Part shown: positions 34,363 through 44,484 of the stretch, one piece after another | Position numbering within the stretch: the stretch's first letter is position 1 | Layout of the letters: every line of letters starts with the position of its first letter | Assembly (NCBI GenBank): GCA_016718805.1 | Contig: JADKCP010000001.1 | Span: 1,352,001-1,416,000 of the forward strand | From: Bacteroidota bacterium | GTDB lineage: Bacteria; Bacteroidota; Bacteroidia; UBA4408 | DNA: 64,000 nucleotides | Reading direction: 5' to 3' | Position numbers and translations under genes: made by a program | Notes under the pieces: generated by a model | The model's database searches: none | Told to the model about the DNA's origin: nothing | Seen by the model: the letters and a program-made list of their open reading frames with translations, nothing else

Positions 34363-35535
34363 ATGGATATTTCTATTTATTTCGAGCCGTTGCAGCAAAG
34401 CGGAATTTTACACCCTGATGCTTACCAGCCGGCGCAATTAGGAAAGATTATTCGTCAACACACTTCTACTGGATTTCCGGATATGGAAGGTGTTCAACTC
34501 GCAATTATTGGCGTAAAGGAGGATCGAAAATCAGTAGCTAATTCAGGTTGTGCAAAAGCACCAGATGTGGTTCGAAATTACTTGTACAAGCTGTATCAAC
34601 CCCACCTACCAGTTGTTATTGCTGATTTGGGAAATATTAATCCTGGATTTACCATTGAGGATACCTATTTTGCGGTTGCAAACACTGTTAAAGAACTTGT
34701 AAAGAAGAACATCGTACCCATTATTTTAGGAGGAGGTCAAGATCTTACCTATGCCAATTATCAAGCATATGAAGCACTCGAACAGGTTGTAAATATTGTT
34801 TCAGTGGATTCAAAATTTGATTTAGGAGAGATGAATCAGGCATTGGATTCGCAATCGTATCTGAGTAAGATTATTTTACACCAACCTAACTATTTATTCA
34901 ATTTCAGTAACATTGGATATCAAACTTATTTTGTTGACAAGCATTCGATAGAGCTAATGTCGAAATTGTTTTTTGATGCGCACCGCTTAGGTTATGTACG
35001 TTCAAACATTGAAGAGGTTGAACCAATTGTAAGAAATGCCGATATAGTTAGTTTTGATATGTCTTGTATTCGCTATTCAGATGCACCTGGCAACCGGAAC
35101 GCAACTCCCAATGGGTTTTATGGTGAAGAGGCTTGTAAAATTGCTCGGTATGCAGGTATGAGTGATAAATTATCTTCAATTGGGTTTTATGAATTAAATC
35201 CTGAAGTTGATCAGGCAGAGCAAAGTTCTCATTTACTTGCTCAAATGATTTGGTACTTTATGGAAGGATTTTGCAACCGTAAAAAGGATTTCCCAATGGG
35301 TAGCCGCGGCGATTTTATTAAGTACCGTGTGTTTATTCAAAATAATAAATACGAAATTGTATTTTACAAGAGTCCTAAAAGTGATCGTTGGTGGATGGAT
35401 GTTCCGTATCCTCCCAATAAAAAAATTAAGTACGAACGACACCACTTGGTGCCTTGCAGCTATCAGGATTATCAAACCGCATGCAACGAGGATATGCCGG
35501 ATAAATGGTGGTTAACTTTTCAAAAGCTGTGTTAA
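34363..35535 (+). CDS. Arginase/formimidoylglutamase-fold protein with altered metal site
   Basis: 390 residues, ureohydrolase fold. The three family motifs are recognisable but changed. GGGHD/E reads GGGQD (residues 123-127, His to Gln126), DAHxD reads DSKFD (149-153, His to Lys151) and SxDxD reads SFDMS (230-234, second Asp to Ser234). Three of six manganese ligands are therefore replaced. Known relatives in Bacteroidota are annotated formimidoylglutamase, but ordinary hydrolase activity looks doubtful. The C-terminal part (about 300-390) is rich in W, Y and K and has no motif I can name. It lies between topA and the porP-gldKLMN genes, a placement I recall in gliding relatives, so a link to secretion is possible but unproven. 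Confidence 0.75.
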   Translation: MDISIYFEPLQQSGILHPDAYQPAQLGKIIRQHTSTGFPDMEGVQLAIIGVKEDRKSVANSGCAKAPDVVRNYLYKLYQPHLPVVIADLGNINPGFTIEDTYFAVANTVKELVKKNIVPIILGGGQDLTYANYQAYEALEQVVNIVSVDSKFDLGEMNQALDSQSYLSKIILHQPNYLFNFSNIGYQTYFVDKHSIELMSKLFFDAHRLGYVRSNIEEVEPIVRNADIVSFDMSCIRYSDAPGNRNATPNGFYGEEACKIARYAGMSDKLSSIGFYELNPEVDQAEQSSHLLAQMIWYFMEGFCNRKKDFPMGSRGDFIKYRVFIQNNKYEIVFYKSPKSDRWWMDVPYPPNKKIKYERHHLVPCSYQDYQTACNEDMPDKWWLTFQKLC

Positions 35536-35607
35536 CTAGAAATTAAAGATGTAATCATTATTCGACAAGCTGAAATATAATTTGTGTCAAAATTTGGTAA
35601 TTAAAAA

Positions 35608-35615
35608 TATGTTTG
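35608..35615 (+). promoter_or_regulatory. Possible -7 box for porP-gldKLMN
   Basis: TATGTTTG, an exact TAnnTTTG match 87 bases upstream of the porP-like ATG. The nearest upstream TTG (35582-35584) gives a 23-base spacer, longer than usual. Confidence 0.3.
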
Positions 35616-35702
35616 CTTACTTTACCCACCAATTTTTAAGGAATCATTAATTGGTGAGCGAAAAATATTAACAGAATTTAACTGAACAACAACGTTTCTT
35701 TT

Positions 35703-36632
35703 ATGAAAAAAACACTTACTGCCTGCCTTATTCTCATCGCTTCTTTCACTTACGCACAACAGGATCCACAAGTTAGTCATTACATGTATAACCGTTTAGG
35801 ATACAATCCAGGATATGCAGGTGCAAATGGTTCTATTTGTGCCACATTAATAGGAAGACAACAATGGGTTGGATTTGATGGTGCTCCTAAAACAAATGTT
35901 TTATCTATTGATGCACCGGTTAAATTACTTCACGGAGGATTAGGATTAACTGTTGCAACTGATAAGCTTGGTTTTGAAAATAACTTTTTTGGTAAATTAT
36001 CTTATGCATTCAGAATGCCGCTTGGTAATGATGGTAATTTAGGTATCGGTATTGAAGCAGGAATGTACAATAAATCTATCAATGGAAATTGGGTAGCAAC
36101 GGATGATGTTACAAGTGATAAATCTATTCCTGTTGGAAAAGCGGCTGATAATACTTTCGATATTGGTTTTGGATTACACTACCATACACCAAAATTGTAT
36201 GTTGGATTATCTTCAACACACTTAAATCAAGGTAAAATTGAAAAAGGAAATTTGAATTTTGAAATAGCACGTCACTATTATGTAACTGCTGGTTATAATT
36301 ACGATATTAACGAAACCTTTACATTGCGCCCATCTTTATTGGTTAAGTCAGTAGGTTCGGCTACCACTTTAGATGTTAATGTGAATGTTTTATACAATAA
36401 TTTACTATGGCTTGGCGTTAGTTACCGAACTTCTGATGCAGTTGTGCCAATGGTAGGTTTCCAAAAGGCGTTTAATGCAAAGAGTGCTTTCAAAGTTGGG
36501 TATGCATACGATGTAACTACATCAAAGCTTAAAACACAGAGCAATGGTAGTCATGAGTTAATGTTAGGTTTCTGCTACACCATAGTACCTAAAACAACTA
36601 CCACAAAATACAAGAACGTTCGTTTCCTATAA
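35703..36632 (+). CDS. PorP/SprF-family type IX secretion membrane protein
   Basis: 309 residues. A signal peptide (cleavage after TYAQ) is followed directly by the family opening QDPQVSHYMYNRLGYNPGYA, then an outer-membrane beta-barrel (RQQWVGFDGAPKTNVLSIDA and alternating strands to the C-terminus). PorP/SprF proteins are T9SS outer-membrane components that bind periplasmic partners and help surface attachment or gliding-adhesin export. First gene of the porP-gldK-gldL-gldM-gldN cluster. Confidence 0.92.
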   Translation: MKKTLTACLILIASFTYAQQDPQVSHYMYNRLGYNPGYAGANGSICATLIGRQQWVGFDGAPKTNVLSIDAPVKLLHGGLGLTVATDKLGFENNFFGKLSYAFRMPLGNDGNLGIGIEAGMYNKSINGNWVATDDVTSDKSIPVGKAADNTFDIGFGLHYHTPKLYVGLSSTHLNQGKIEKGNLNFEIARHYYVTAGYNYDINETFTLRPSLLVKSVGSATTLDVNVNVLYNNLLWLGVSYRTSDAVVPMVGFQKAFNAKSAFKVGYAYDVTTSKLKTQSNGSHELMLGFCYTIVPKTTTTKYKNVRFL

Positions 36633-36750
36633 TTAATAGTAGTAACCAAAAATTTTAAGTCTCGTAAGAGTCAAATAATAGGTAATTATAAATTAAAAAT
36701 TACAAAGGCTGATTTTCGAAGGGAAGAATGTTAAACCAAAAAAAACAAAA

Positions 36751-38058
36751 ATGAATCATCTTTTAGAAAACATCAAAAAGGTAATCTATTTTATTCTTTT
36801 AGCAGTTGTTCTTCAAAGTTGTGCCAGTGGCGACGACGGACAGTTGATTGGAGCTCAAAACAGAGAGACTTGGTATGATTTCAACCCTTATGGAATGTTG
36901 AGTATTCCACTTGGAAGCTTTCAAATGGGTCCAAGTGATCAGGATGTTCCTTATTCACAAACAACTCAAGCTAAAACGGTTTCTATTCAGTCCTTTTATA
37001 TGGACGAAACAGAAATCACTAACAATGAGTATCGTCAGTTTGTAAACTGGGTGCGCGATTCAATTGCACGTCGTAAAATTGCCGAAGCAGGAAATGAAGA
37101 TTTCTTACAGGCAGAAAACGAAGAGGAGCCTGATTTCAGACAATTAAATTGGGAAGAACGTTTGAGATGGGACGATGAGGATGCAAAGGAAGCATTAATG
37201 GATATGTTTTTACCAGTGAATGAGCGTTATTATCACAGAAAAGAAATTGATGCTCGTAAATTGGATTTTGAATATTACTGGATTGACTTAAAAGAGGCTG
37301 CTCGTAAAAGTAACCGTGAGCAAGGAATGACCGACCGTTCGGTATTTATTAAGAAGGATGTTATTAATGTATATCCTGATACCTTGGCTTGGATTCATGA
37401 TTTCACATACTCATTTAATGAGCCAATGACCAATATGTATTTCTGGCACCCGGCTTATGATGATTATCCGGTGGTTGGGGTAACTTGGAAACAGGCGCGT
37501 GCTTTTTGTATTTGGAGAACTCAATTAATAAATGGTGCCCGAATGGCGCAAGAGTTAACACTTCTACAAGATTTTAGATTACCTACAGAAACAGAGTGGG
37601 AATATGCTTCACGTGGAGGATTGGCATTATCGCCTTATCCTTGGGGAGGTCCTTACATACGTAATATACGTGGATGTTTCTTAGCCAACTTTAAACCGCT
37701 TCGTGGAAACTATACCGATGATGGTGGTTTAAATACATTAAAAGTAGCTACTTATAATCCAAATGATTATGGATTGTATGATATGGCTGGAAATGTGTCA
37801 GAATGGACAAGTAATGCATTTGATGAGTCTGCATACAATTTTTCTCACGATATGAATCCGGATTATGTATATGAAGCAACTGAAAATGATCCGGTGGCTT
37901 TAAAAAGAAAAGTTATTCGTGGTGGTTCTTGGAAGGATGTTTCCTACTACCTTCAAAATGGTTCACGTACCTACGAATATCAAGATACAGCTAAATGTTA
38001 CTTAGGATTTAGATGTGTAATGACATATTTGGGAAGAGTTCCTGGAGATGAACAATAA
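36751..38058 (+). CDS. gldK: Gliding motility/T9SS lipoprotein GldK (PorK)
   Basis: 435 residues. Lipoprotein signal with cysteine at residue 24 (VVLQSCASG). The body is a formylglycine-generating-enzyme-like (SUMF1) fold: MDETEITNNEYRQFVNWVRD, FRLPTETEWEYASRGG, GLYDMAGNVSEWTSNAF, VIRGGSWKDVSY and the terminal YLGFRCVMTY. In T9SS it forms, with GldN, the outer-membrane-associated ring. Enzymatic FGE activity is not expected. It lies 118 bases after porP. Confidence 0.95.
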   Translation: MNHLLENIKKVIYFILLAVVLQSCASGDDGQLIGAQNRETWYDFNPYGMLSIPLGSFQMGPSDQDVPYSQTTQAKTVSIQSFYMDETEITNNEYRQFVNWVRDSIARRKIAEAGNEDFLQAENEEEPDFRQLNWEERLRWDDEDAKEALMDMFLPVNERYYHRKEIDARKLDFEYYWIDLKEAARKSNREQGMTDRSVFIKKDVINVYPDTLAWIHDFTYSFNEPMTNMYFWHPAYDDYPVVGVTWKQARAFCIWRTQLINGARMAQELTLLQDFRLPTETEWEYASRGGLALSPYPWGGPYIRNIRGCFLANFKPLRGNYTDDGGLNTLKVATYNPNDYGLYDMAGNVSEWTSNAFDESAYNFSHDMNPDYVYEATENDPVALKRKVIRGGSWKDVSYYLQNGSRTYEYQDTAKCYLGFRCVMTYLGRVPGDEQ

Positions 38059-38114
38059 TTATTTTTGATTTTAAAACAATTCTAAACAAACAACCCTTTA
38101 ATCTTTAACTAACT

Positions 38115-38924
38115 ATGGGAATCATTCAAAAACTTCAGTCAAAAAAAGGAAAAACATTCATGGGTTATCTTTATGGATGGGGAGCTTCAATCGTAATTGT
38201 GGGAGCGATGTTTAAGATTCAGCACTGGCCGGGTGCAGGACCCATGTTGGTTGCCGGTTTGTCAATTGAAGCAGTAATTTTCTTTTTCTCGGCTTTTGAA
38301 CCAATTCATGAAGAGGATGATTGGAGTTTAGTTTATCCTGAATTAAGAGGAGCAGATGAACATGGAGCTAGCCGTCATAAAGATTCAAAAAGTAAAAAAG
38401 ATCCAATTGCAGCTGAACTTGATAAGATGTTGAGCGAAGCGAAGATAGGACCAGAGTTAATTGAAAGCTTAGGTTCAGGAATGCGTAGTTTGAGTGAGCA
38501 AGCCGGAAAATTAACCAACATTACGGATGCGACTGTTGCAACACAAGGTTATGTTGACAATATTAAGGGAGCTACAAGTTCGGTAGGTCAATTAGCACAA
38601 AGTTATTTAAAGGCTTCAGAAGCATTAACCGGTTTAACTAGCACTAACCTAGATGGACAGGTTTACGGAGAGCAGTTGGTGGCAGTTTCTAAAAATTTAT
38701 CAGCGTTAAATGCTGTTTATGAGTTACAGCTACAAGGTGCTAACGATCATTTGAAAGTTTCAAATAAAATGTACGAGGGCATGAATCAGTTAATTGATAA
38801 TTTATCAGGTTCTGTTGACGATACTAGAAAGTACAAGGATGAAGTTGGAAAACTTGCAACCAACTTGAGTTCATTGAATACCATTTATGGTAACATGCTT
38901 ACCGCAATGAATTACAATAGATAA
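38115..38924 (+). CDS. gldL: T9SS inner-membrane motor protein GldL (PorL)
   Basis: 269 residues. Two N-terminal transmembrane helices (about 15-33 and 45-62) enclose the signature MFKIQHWPGAGPML. A long cytoplasmic helical part follows (about 90-269). GldL and GldM form the proton-motive-force-driven rotary motor that powers type IX secretion and gliding. A conserved membrane glutamate (LSIEAVIFFF) is present in helix 2, the residue class implicated in energy coupling. Confidence 0.95.
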   Translation: MGIIQKLQSKKGKTFMGYLYGWGASIVIVGAMFKIQHWPGAGPMLVAGLSIEAVIFFFSAFEPIHEEDDWSLVYPELRGADEHGASRHKDSKSKKDPIAAELDKMLSEAKIGPELIESLGSGMRSLSEQAGKLTNITDATVATQGYVDNIKGATSSVGQLAQSYLKASEALTGLTSTNLDGQVYGEQLVAVSKNLSALNAVYELQLQGANDHLKVSNKMYEGMNQLIDNLSGSVDDTRKYKDEVGKLATNLSSLNTIYGNMLTAMNYNR

Positions 38925-38990
38925 TTATATATATCTAACCTAGGAAATTTTAGTTAAACACTCCGAAATCGGACACAAAAAATATAGCGT

Positions 38991-40634
38991 ATGTCAGCAA
39001 AAGGGACCCCGAGGCAGAAGATGATTGGTATGATGTATTTGGTGTTAACAGCGTTGTTAGCATTGAACGTATCAAAAGAAATTTTGGATTCATTCATTAT
39101 TGTAAATGATGGTCTGGAAAAAACCAATGAGAACTTCTCAAAGAAAAACGAAAAGGTGTATTCGGATTTTGATGCCGCAAATACCAAGGATCCTAAAAAG
39201 ACCGGTCCTTATTATGAGCGTGCTAAGAAGGCTCAAAAAATTTCAGCCGACTTAATTAAGTACATTAAATCTATTAAGACAAAGCTCCTTTCAGAGACTG
39301 ATAAAATTACCATGGAAACTGCCGATTCTATGCATTTAGAATATTTGCAGTCTAAGGATAATTATACTATTCCTTCTGAAATTATGATTGGCAGTAACCC
39401 GGAAACTCCTAAAACAGGGGAGTATACTGCTGCTGATTTAAAATCAAAAATTAATGCTGCGCGTGCAGAGTTTATTAAGTTGTTTGACAACCCACCTGGA
39501 CAAGAATTGTTTTTACCGGTTGTTAAGCAACAAATGGAAAATAAATTGGGAATGAAAACTCCTGATCCAAAGCCAAAAGAAGGTGAAGTTAGAACTTGGG
39601 AAACTACCAATTTTGAGCATATTCCTTTAGCTGCAATTATTACCATTTTATCGGGTATACAAGCAGATGTTAAAAACGCTGAAGCTGATGTTGTGAATCA
39701 ATTGTTCCAATCAGTAAAAGGACAAGATTTTACTTTTGATAAATTATCTGCAAAAGTAATTGCTAAGTCTAGTTATATTATTGCCGGTGATGAATATAGT
39801 GCTGATGTATTATTGGTGGCCTCAAATTCTACAACCAATCCTAAAATTATTGTTGGGGATACTTCTAAATTGAAAACCGGCGGTGAAGGAAAAGAATTGC
39901 CTGTTGAAGGTGGATTAGGAAAATACACTATCCGTACAAGCGCCGAAGGTTTGCAAAAATGGAGTGGTGTTATTAAGGTTGAAAAACCAGGACGTCCCGG
40001 TGAGTTTGATTCTTATCCTTTTTCATCAGAGTATCAAGTTGCTAAACCAGCTGCTGCAGTTTCAGCTACCAAAATGAATGTATTTTATATTGGGGTAGAC
40101 AATCCTGTTGATATTAGTGCTGCCGGTGTTGCTCCTGAGAATATCGTTGCTAGTCTTGCTGGTAATGGTGGTACTTTAACTAAATTAAGTAGTGGAAAAT
40201 ACAATGTACGCGTTGTTTCCGGTTCTAATAAGTGCACAATAAGTGTTGGAGCTAAAATGGGAACTACTACACGTCCAATGGGTACACCTTTTGAATTCCG
40301 TGTAAAGCAATTACCTACACCAACAGCTTTTGTTGCTGGGGCTAATTCAGGAACTTTGAAGAAAGGATTAATTGTAGCTTCTGGAAACGTAATTCCTAAA
40401 ATGGAGAATTTTGACTTTGATTTGAAAATTCAAATCGTAAGTTTTAAAATGAGTACCATCGTTAAAGGCTTGTTAAAAGAAGAGGTTTCGAACTCCGGAG
40501 CGTTTACTGCTTCACAAACAGCCATGATACAAGGTATTCCTACAAATGGTAAATTGTTTTTTGAAGAAATTAAGGCGAAAATGCCGGATGGAACAACTCG
40601 TACTTTGAACTCAATTATTTTTAAAGTTCTATAA
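38991..40634 (+). CDS. gldM: T9SS motor/periplasmic protein GldM (PorM)
   Basis: 547 residues. A single N-terminal transmembrane helix (MIGMMYLVLTALLALNVSKE, about residues 11-30) enters the GldL motor. The remaining about 510 residues form an extended periplasmic stalk of successive domains, with a helical first domain (about 35-215) and beta-rich ones after it, reaching the GldK/GldN ring. Length matches the family (about 515-550). Confidence 0.96.
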   Translation: MSAKGTPRQKMIGMMYLVLTALLALNVSKEILDSFIIVNDGLEKTNENFSKKNEKVYSDFDAANTKDPKKTGPYYERAKKAQKISADLIKYIKSIKTKLLSETDKITMETADSMHLEYLQSKDNYTIPSEIMIGSNPETPKTGEYTAADLKSKINAARAEFIKLFDNPPGQELFLPVVKQQMENKLGMKTPDPKPKEGEVRTWETTNFEHIPLAAIITILSGIQADVKNAEADVVNQLFQSVKGQDFTFDKLSAKVIAKSSYIIAGDEYSADVLLVASNSTTNPKIIVGDTSKLKTGGEGKELPVEGGLGKYTIRTSAEGLQKWSGVIKVEKPGRPGEFDSYPFSSEYQVAKPAAAVSATKMNVFYIGVDNPVDISAAGVAPENIVASLAGNGGTLTKLSSGKYNVRVVSGSNKCTISVGAKMGTTTRPMGTPFEFRVKQLPTPTAFVAGANSGTLKKGLIVASGNVIPKMENFDFDLKIQIVSFKMSTIVKGLLKEEVSNSGAFTASQTAMIQGIPTNGKLFFEEIKAKMPDGTTRTLNSIIFKVL

Positions 40635-40657
40635 AAGTTAAACATAAATCAACATAA

Positions 40658-41503
40658 ATGAAAAAGCTAAAATTAATTGCTGTATTCTTTTTTGTAGTGA
40701 TGTTTTCACTTGTTTCGAAAGCACAAACTAACGTTTTGGATGGTGTTTATGTAAAAGAGCACACACCTGAGCGCAAAGTTATACCTTACACTTATTTGCG
40801 AGAAGCCGATGTGCAGTGGGCTAAACGGATTTGGAGAACGATTGATTTAAGAGAAAAGAAAAATCATCCTTTATATTTTCCTACTGAGCCGATTAATAAT
40901 CGCAAGAGTTTAAGTCAGGTAATTTTGGACGCAATTTTAAACGATGGTACTATTACTGCTTATGATGGTTTTGATGATGAGTTTAAAAAACCTTTATCGA
41001 AAGCCGAAATATCAGCTAAGATAGCACCTAAATCAGATACAACTTATGTTGATGATCCTGAAAATCCAGGAAATTTAATTCCAAAAGTTGTTTTGACAGA
41101 GTTTAAACCTTCGAGCATTAAGAAGTACAGAATCAAAGAAGATTGGTTTTTTGATAAACAACGTTCTGTAATGGATGTACGTATTATTGGACTTTGTGCT
41201 TTGGAAGACAAGTTAAATGATGATGGAAGTTTTAAAGCTTTAAGTCCAATGTTTTGGATTTACTATCCAGAAGCTCGCTATGTTTTTGCTAACGCTGAGG
41301 TTTTCAATCGTAACAACGACAGCGAAAGAAGAACATTGGAAGATATTATATGGAAACGCGATTTCTCAAGTTTTGTTTACAAAGAAGCTAACGTTTACGA
41401 CCGCGATATCAGCGAGTACAAAAGCGGAATGGATGCTTTGCTTGAGGCAGAAAAAATTAAAGAAAATATTTTCAATTACGAACACGACATGTGGGAGTAT
41501 TAA
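40658..41503 (+). CDS. gldN: T9SS protein GldN (PorN)
   Basis: 281 residues. Signal peptide (cleavage near residue 22, SKAQ). The body has the GldN/PorN pattern (DVQWAKRIWRTIDLREKKNH, FYIYYPEAR-like WIYYPEARYVFANAEVFN, WKRDFSSFVYKEANVYDRDI). It is periplasmic and forms the outer-membrane-associated ring with GldK. Last gene of the cluster, closed by an intrinsic terminator. Confidence 0.95.
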   Translation: MKKLKLIAVFFFVVMFSLVSKAQTNVLDGVYVKEHTPERKVIPYTYLREADVQWAKRIWRTIDLREKKNHPLYFPTEPINNRKSLSQVILDAILNDGTITAYDGFDDEFKKPLSKAEISAKIAPKSDTTYVDDPENPGNLIPKVVLTEFKPSSIKKYRIKEDWFFDKQRSVMDVRIIGLCALEDKLNDDGSFKALSPMFWIYYPEARYVFANAEVFNRNNDSERRTLEDIIWKRDFSSFVYKEANVYDRDISEYKSGMDALLEAEKIKENIFNYEHDMWEY

Positions 41504-41518
41504 AATTATTCTCAATAC

Positions 41519-41553
41519 AAAAAAAGCACCGAACTACTTCGGTGTTTTTTTTT
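41519..41553 (+). terminator. Rho-independent terminator after gldN
   Basis: Stem CACCGAA / TTCGGTG with a four-base loop, preceded by A-rich sequence and followed by nine T residues, 25 bases after the gldN stop. Confidence 0.85.
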
Positions 41554-41621
41554 GGAATAATAATTCTGCTTAGTAGCAAGCTTGCTTTTTAAATCCTAAC
41601 TTTAATGCCTAATTTTTTTAT

Positions 41622-44468
41622 ATGCCCCAGGACCCTTTTGAGCAGCTGTCTGCCAAAGAATATATTATTATAAAAGGAGCACGCATTCATAATTTAAAGA
41701 ATATTGATGTTGCTATACCAAGAAATAAATTTGTTGTTATTACCGGACTCTCAGGTTCAGGTAAATCTTCCTTAGCCTTTGATACCTTGTATGCCGAAGG
41801 TCAACGTCGCTACGTAGAAAGTTTATCTTCGTATGCGCGCCAATTTTTAGGGCGAATTAATAAACCGGATGTTGATTATATTAAAGGTATTTCTCCGGCA
41901 ATAGCTATTGAACAAAAGGTTAATTCTCGCAATCCTCGATCAACTGTTGGAACTACGACCGAAATTTATGATTACTTAAAATTATTGTTTGCACGTATAG
42001 GAAAAACTTATTCGCCAATTTCGGGTGATGAAGTAAAAAAGCATACAGTAAGAGATGTCATTACCAAAATAAATTCATTTCCCAAAGGAACCAAAGTAAT
42101 TTTAATTGCTCCCTTGTTGGTAAAACCGCAGTACACGCTTGAAAAGCAATTACAACTTTTACTTCAGCAAGGTTTTACTCGTGTAAAATATAAAGATGAA
42201 ATTTTAAAAATTGAGGATTCGTTGCACTTGATCAGTGAGAAAAAATTGACAAATGCAACTTCTGATTTTGCAATTTTTATTGATCGATTTATCGCAGATA
42301 AAGAGGATGAAGAAAATGAAAACCGAATCGCTGATAGTGTGCAAACTGCTTTTTTTGAAGGAAATGGAGAATGTTTTATTGAAGTTTTGAATGAAGGCAA
42401 AACCGGTAAAACCGAGCGCTATTCTTTTTCGAACAAATTTGAAATGGATGGAATTACTTTTACCGAACCCTCCTCTCATTTTTTTAGTTTTAATAATCCT
42501 TTAGGTGCTTGTAAAACTTGTGAAGGTTTTGGAAGTGTAATTGGCATTGATGCAGATTTGGTAATTCCAGATAAAAGCCTCTCCATTTATGAAGGAGCAA
42601 TTGCTTGCTGGAAAGGCGATACAATGAAAGAGTGGAAGGAAAAGCTAATCATGAGCGCCGATAAGTTTGACTTCCCAATACATCGTCCTTATTACGAACT
42701 TAGTGCTTCCGAAAAAAAAGTTGTTTGGACCGGCAATAAGCATTTCCAGGGGTTGAATGATTTTTTTAAGTTTCTAGAACAACAAATTTATAAAATTCAA
42801 TACCGCGTGATGCTCTCACGATACCGTGGTAAAACAAGTTGCCCTGATTGCAATGGCACTCGCTTACGTAAGGATGCCGCCTACGTAAAAATTAACGGCT
42901 TGTCGATAAGTGAAATTGTTTTAATGCCAGTAAAGCAATCGGTGGAATTATTTCGTTCGATGAAATTAGCGAAGTACGAAACTGAAATCGCCAAAAGATT
43001 ACTAATTGAGATCACAAACCGTTTGCAGTTTTTAGTAGATGTTGGATTGGGATATTTGACGCTAAACCGACTTTCAAATACTTTATCGGGTGGTGAGTCG
43101 CAACGGATAAATTTAGCGACTTCGCTCGGTAGCAGTTTGGTTGGAAGTATGTATGTGTTGGATGAACCTAGTATTGGTTTACACCCTCGCGATACCCAAC
43201 AATTAATTAAGGTGCTTTTTTCATTGCGAAATTTGGGAAATACCCTTATTGTAGTTGAGCACGATGAGGAAATTATGAAAGCTGCCGATGAAATCATTGA
43301 TATAGGTCCTATGGCTGGATCGCATGGTGGAGAGCTAATGTTTCAAGGTGATTGGAAAAAAATTGAGAAGGAGAGCTCAAGTTTAACTGCCAATTATTTG
43401 ATGGGAATTTCTAAAATAGAACTTCCTGAACGTAGAAGAAAATGGAACGATTTCATTTTAATAAAAGGCGCCAGAGAAAATAACTTAAAAAATATTGATG
43501 TAAAATTTCCATTGCATACCATTACGGTTGTAACCGGAGTAAGTGGAAGTGGAAAAACATCCTTGGTGAAACGTGTGTTATATCCAACACTTAAAAAGAT
43601 GTTTGGAGGCTACAATGAACAAAGCGGATTATACGATCGCATTGAAGGTAGCTATGCAAAATTAAGTGGTGTAGAAATGATTGATCAAAATCCAATTGGT
43701 AAATCGTCGCGCTCCAATCCTGTTACTTATGTTAAGGCATATGATGAAATTCGTGCCTTGTTTGCCGAACAGCCTTTAGCAAAGGCACGAGGGTACAAAC
43801 CTTCACAATTTTCATTTAACGTTGATGGAGGCCGTTGTGAGGTTTGTGAAGGAGAGGGAGAAGTAAAAATTGAAATGCAATTTATGGCCGATCTTCATTT
43901 GCAATGCGAAAGTTGCGGAGGTAAGCGTTTCAAACAAGAAACTTTGGAAATTCTGTACCATGATAAGTCGATTTCCGATATTTTGGAAATGACAGTTGAT
44001 GATGCTATTGCTTTTTTTGAAAGTGAATCGCGTCCTAGTTTAATTGAGAAGAAAATTATTCAACGCATGCTTCCTTTGGCCGACGTTGGTTTGGGTTATG
44101 TACAATTAGGACAATCGAGCAATACTTTAAGTGGAGGTGAAGCACAACGAATTAAGCTTGCTTCTTTTTTAACTAAGGGAAATTCCGAAGAAAATTTGTT
44201 GTTTATATTTGATGAACCAACTACAGGATTGCATTTTCACGATATTAAAAAGCTGCTTTATGCTTTTAATGAATTGGTAAAACATGGGCATTCGCTGCTA
44301 ATTATTGAACACAATTCAGAGGTAATTAAGTGTGCCGATTGGGTAATTGATTTAGGACCAGAGGGCGGAGAAGAAGGTGGAACACTTCTTTTTGAGGGTG
44401 TTCCGGAAGATTTGGTTAAATGCAAAGCATCGTATACCGGAAAATACTTAAAGGATAAATTGGTATAA
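41622..44468 (+). CDS. uvrA: Excinuclease ABC subunit A
   Basis: 948 residues. Two ABC ATPase modules have Walker A GLSGSGKSS (about residue 43) and GVSGSGKTS (about 645), and signatures TLSGGESQRINLATSL and TLSGGEAQRIKLASFL. Zinc-binding cysteine pairs are present (CKTCEGFG / CPDCNGTR in the first half; CEVCEGEG / CESCGGKR in the second), including the DNA-contacting module. It recognises bulky DNA lesions and loads UvrB. Convergent with lptB, with 16 bases between the stops. Confidence 0.98.
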   Translation: MPQDPFEQLSAKEYIIIKGARIHNLKNIDVAIPRNKFVVITGLSGSGKSSLAFDTLYAEGQRRYVESLSSYARQFLGRINKPDVDYIKGISPAIAIEQKVNSRNPRSTVGTTTEIYDYLKLLFARIGKTYSPISGDEVKKHTVRDVITKINSFPKGTKVILIAPLLVKPQYTLEKQLQLLLQQGFTRVKYKDEILKIEDSLHLISEKKLTNATSDFAIFIDRFIADKEDEENENRIADSVQTAFFEGNGECFIEVLNEGKTGKTERYSFSNKFEMDGITFTEPSSHFFSFNNPLGACKTCEGFGSVIGIDADLVIPDKSLSIYEGAIACWKGDTMKEWKEKLIMSADKFDFPIHRPYYELSASEKKVVWTGNKHFQGLNDFFKFLEQQIYKIQYRVMLSRYRGKTSCPDCNGTRLRKDAAYVKINGLSISEIVLMPVKQSVELFRSMKLAKYETEIAKRLLIEITNRLQFLVDVGLGYLTLNRLSNTLSGGESQRINLATSLGSSLVGSMYVLDEPSIGLHPRDTQQLIKVLFSLRNLGNTLIVVEHDEEIMKAADEIIDIGPMAGSHGGELMFQGDWKKIEKESSSLTANYLMGISKIELPERRRKWNDFILIKGARENNLKNIDVKFPLHTITVVTGVSGSGKTSLVKRVLYPTLKKMFGGYNEQSGLYDRIEGSYAKLSGVEMIDQNPIGKSSRSNPVTYVKAYDEIRALFAEQPLAKARGYKPSQFSFNVDGGRCEVCEGEGEVKIEMQFMADLHLQCESCGGKRFKQETLEILYHDKSISDILEMTVDDAIAFFESESRPSLIEKKIIQRMLPLADVGLGYVQLGQSSNTLSGGEAQRIKLASFLTKGNSEENLLFIFDEPTTGLHFHDIKKLLYAFNELVKHGHSLLIIEHNSEVIKCADWVIDLGPEGGEEGGTLLFEGVPEDLVKCKASYTGKYLKDKLV

Positions 44469-44484
44469 TCGAAAAAAAATCAGT

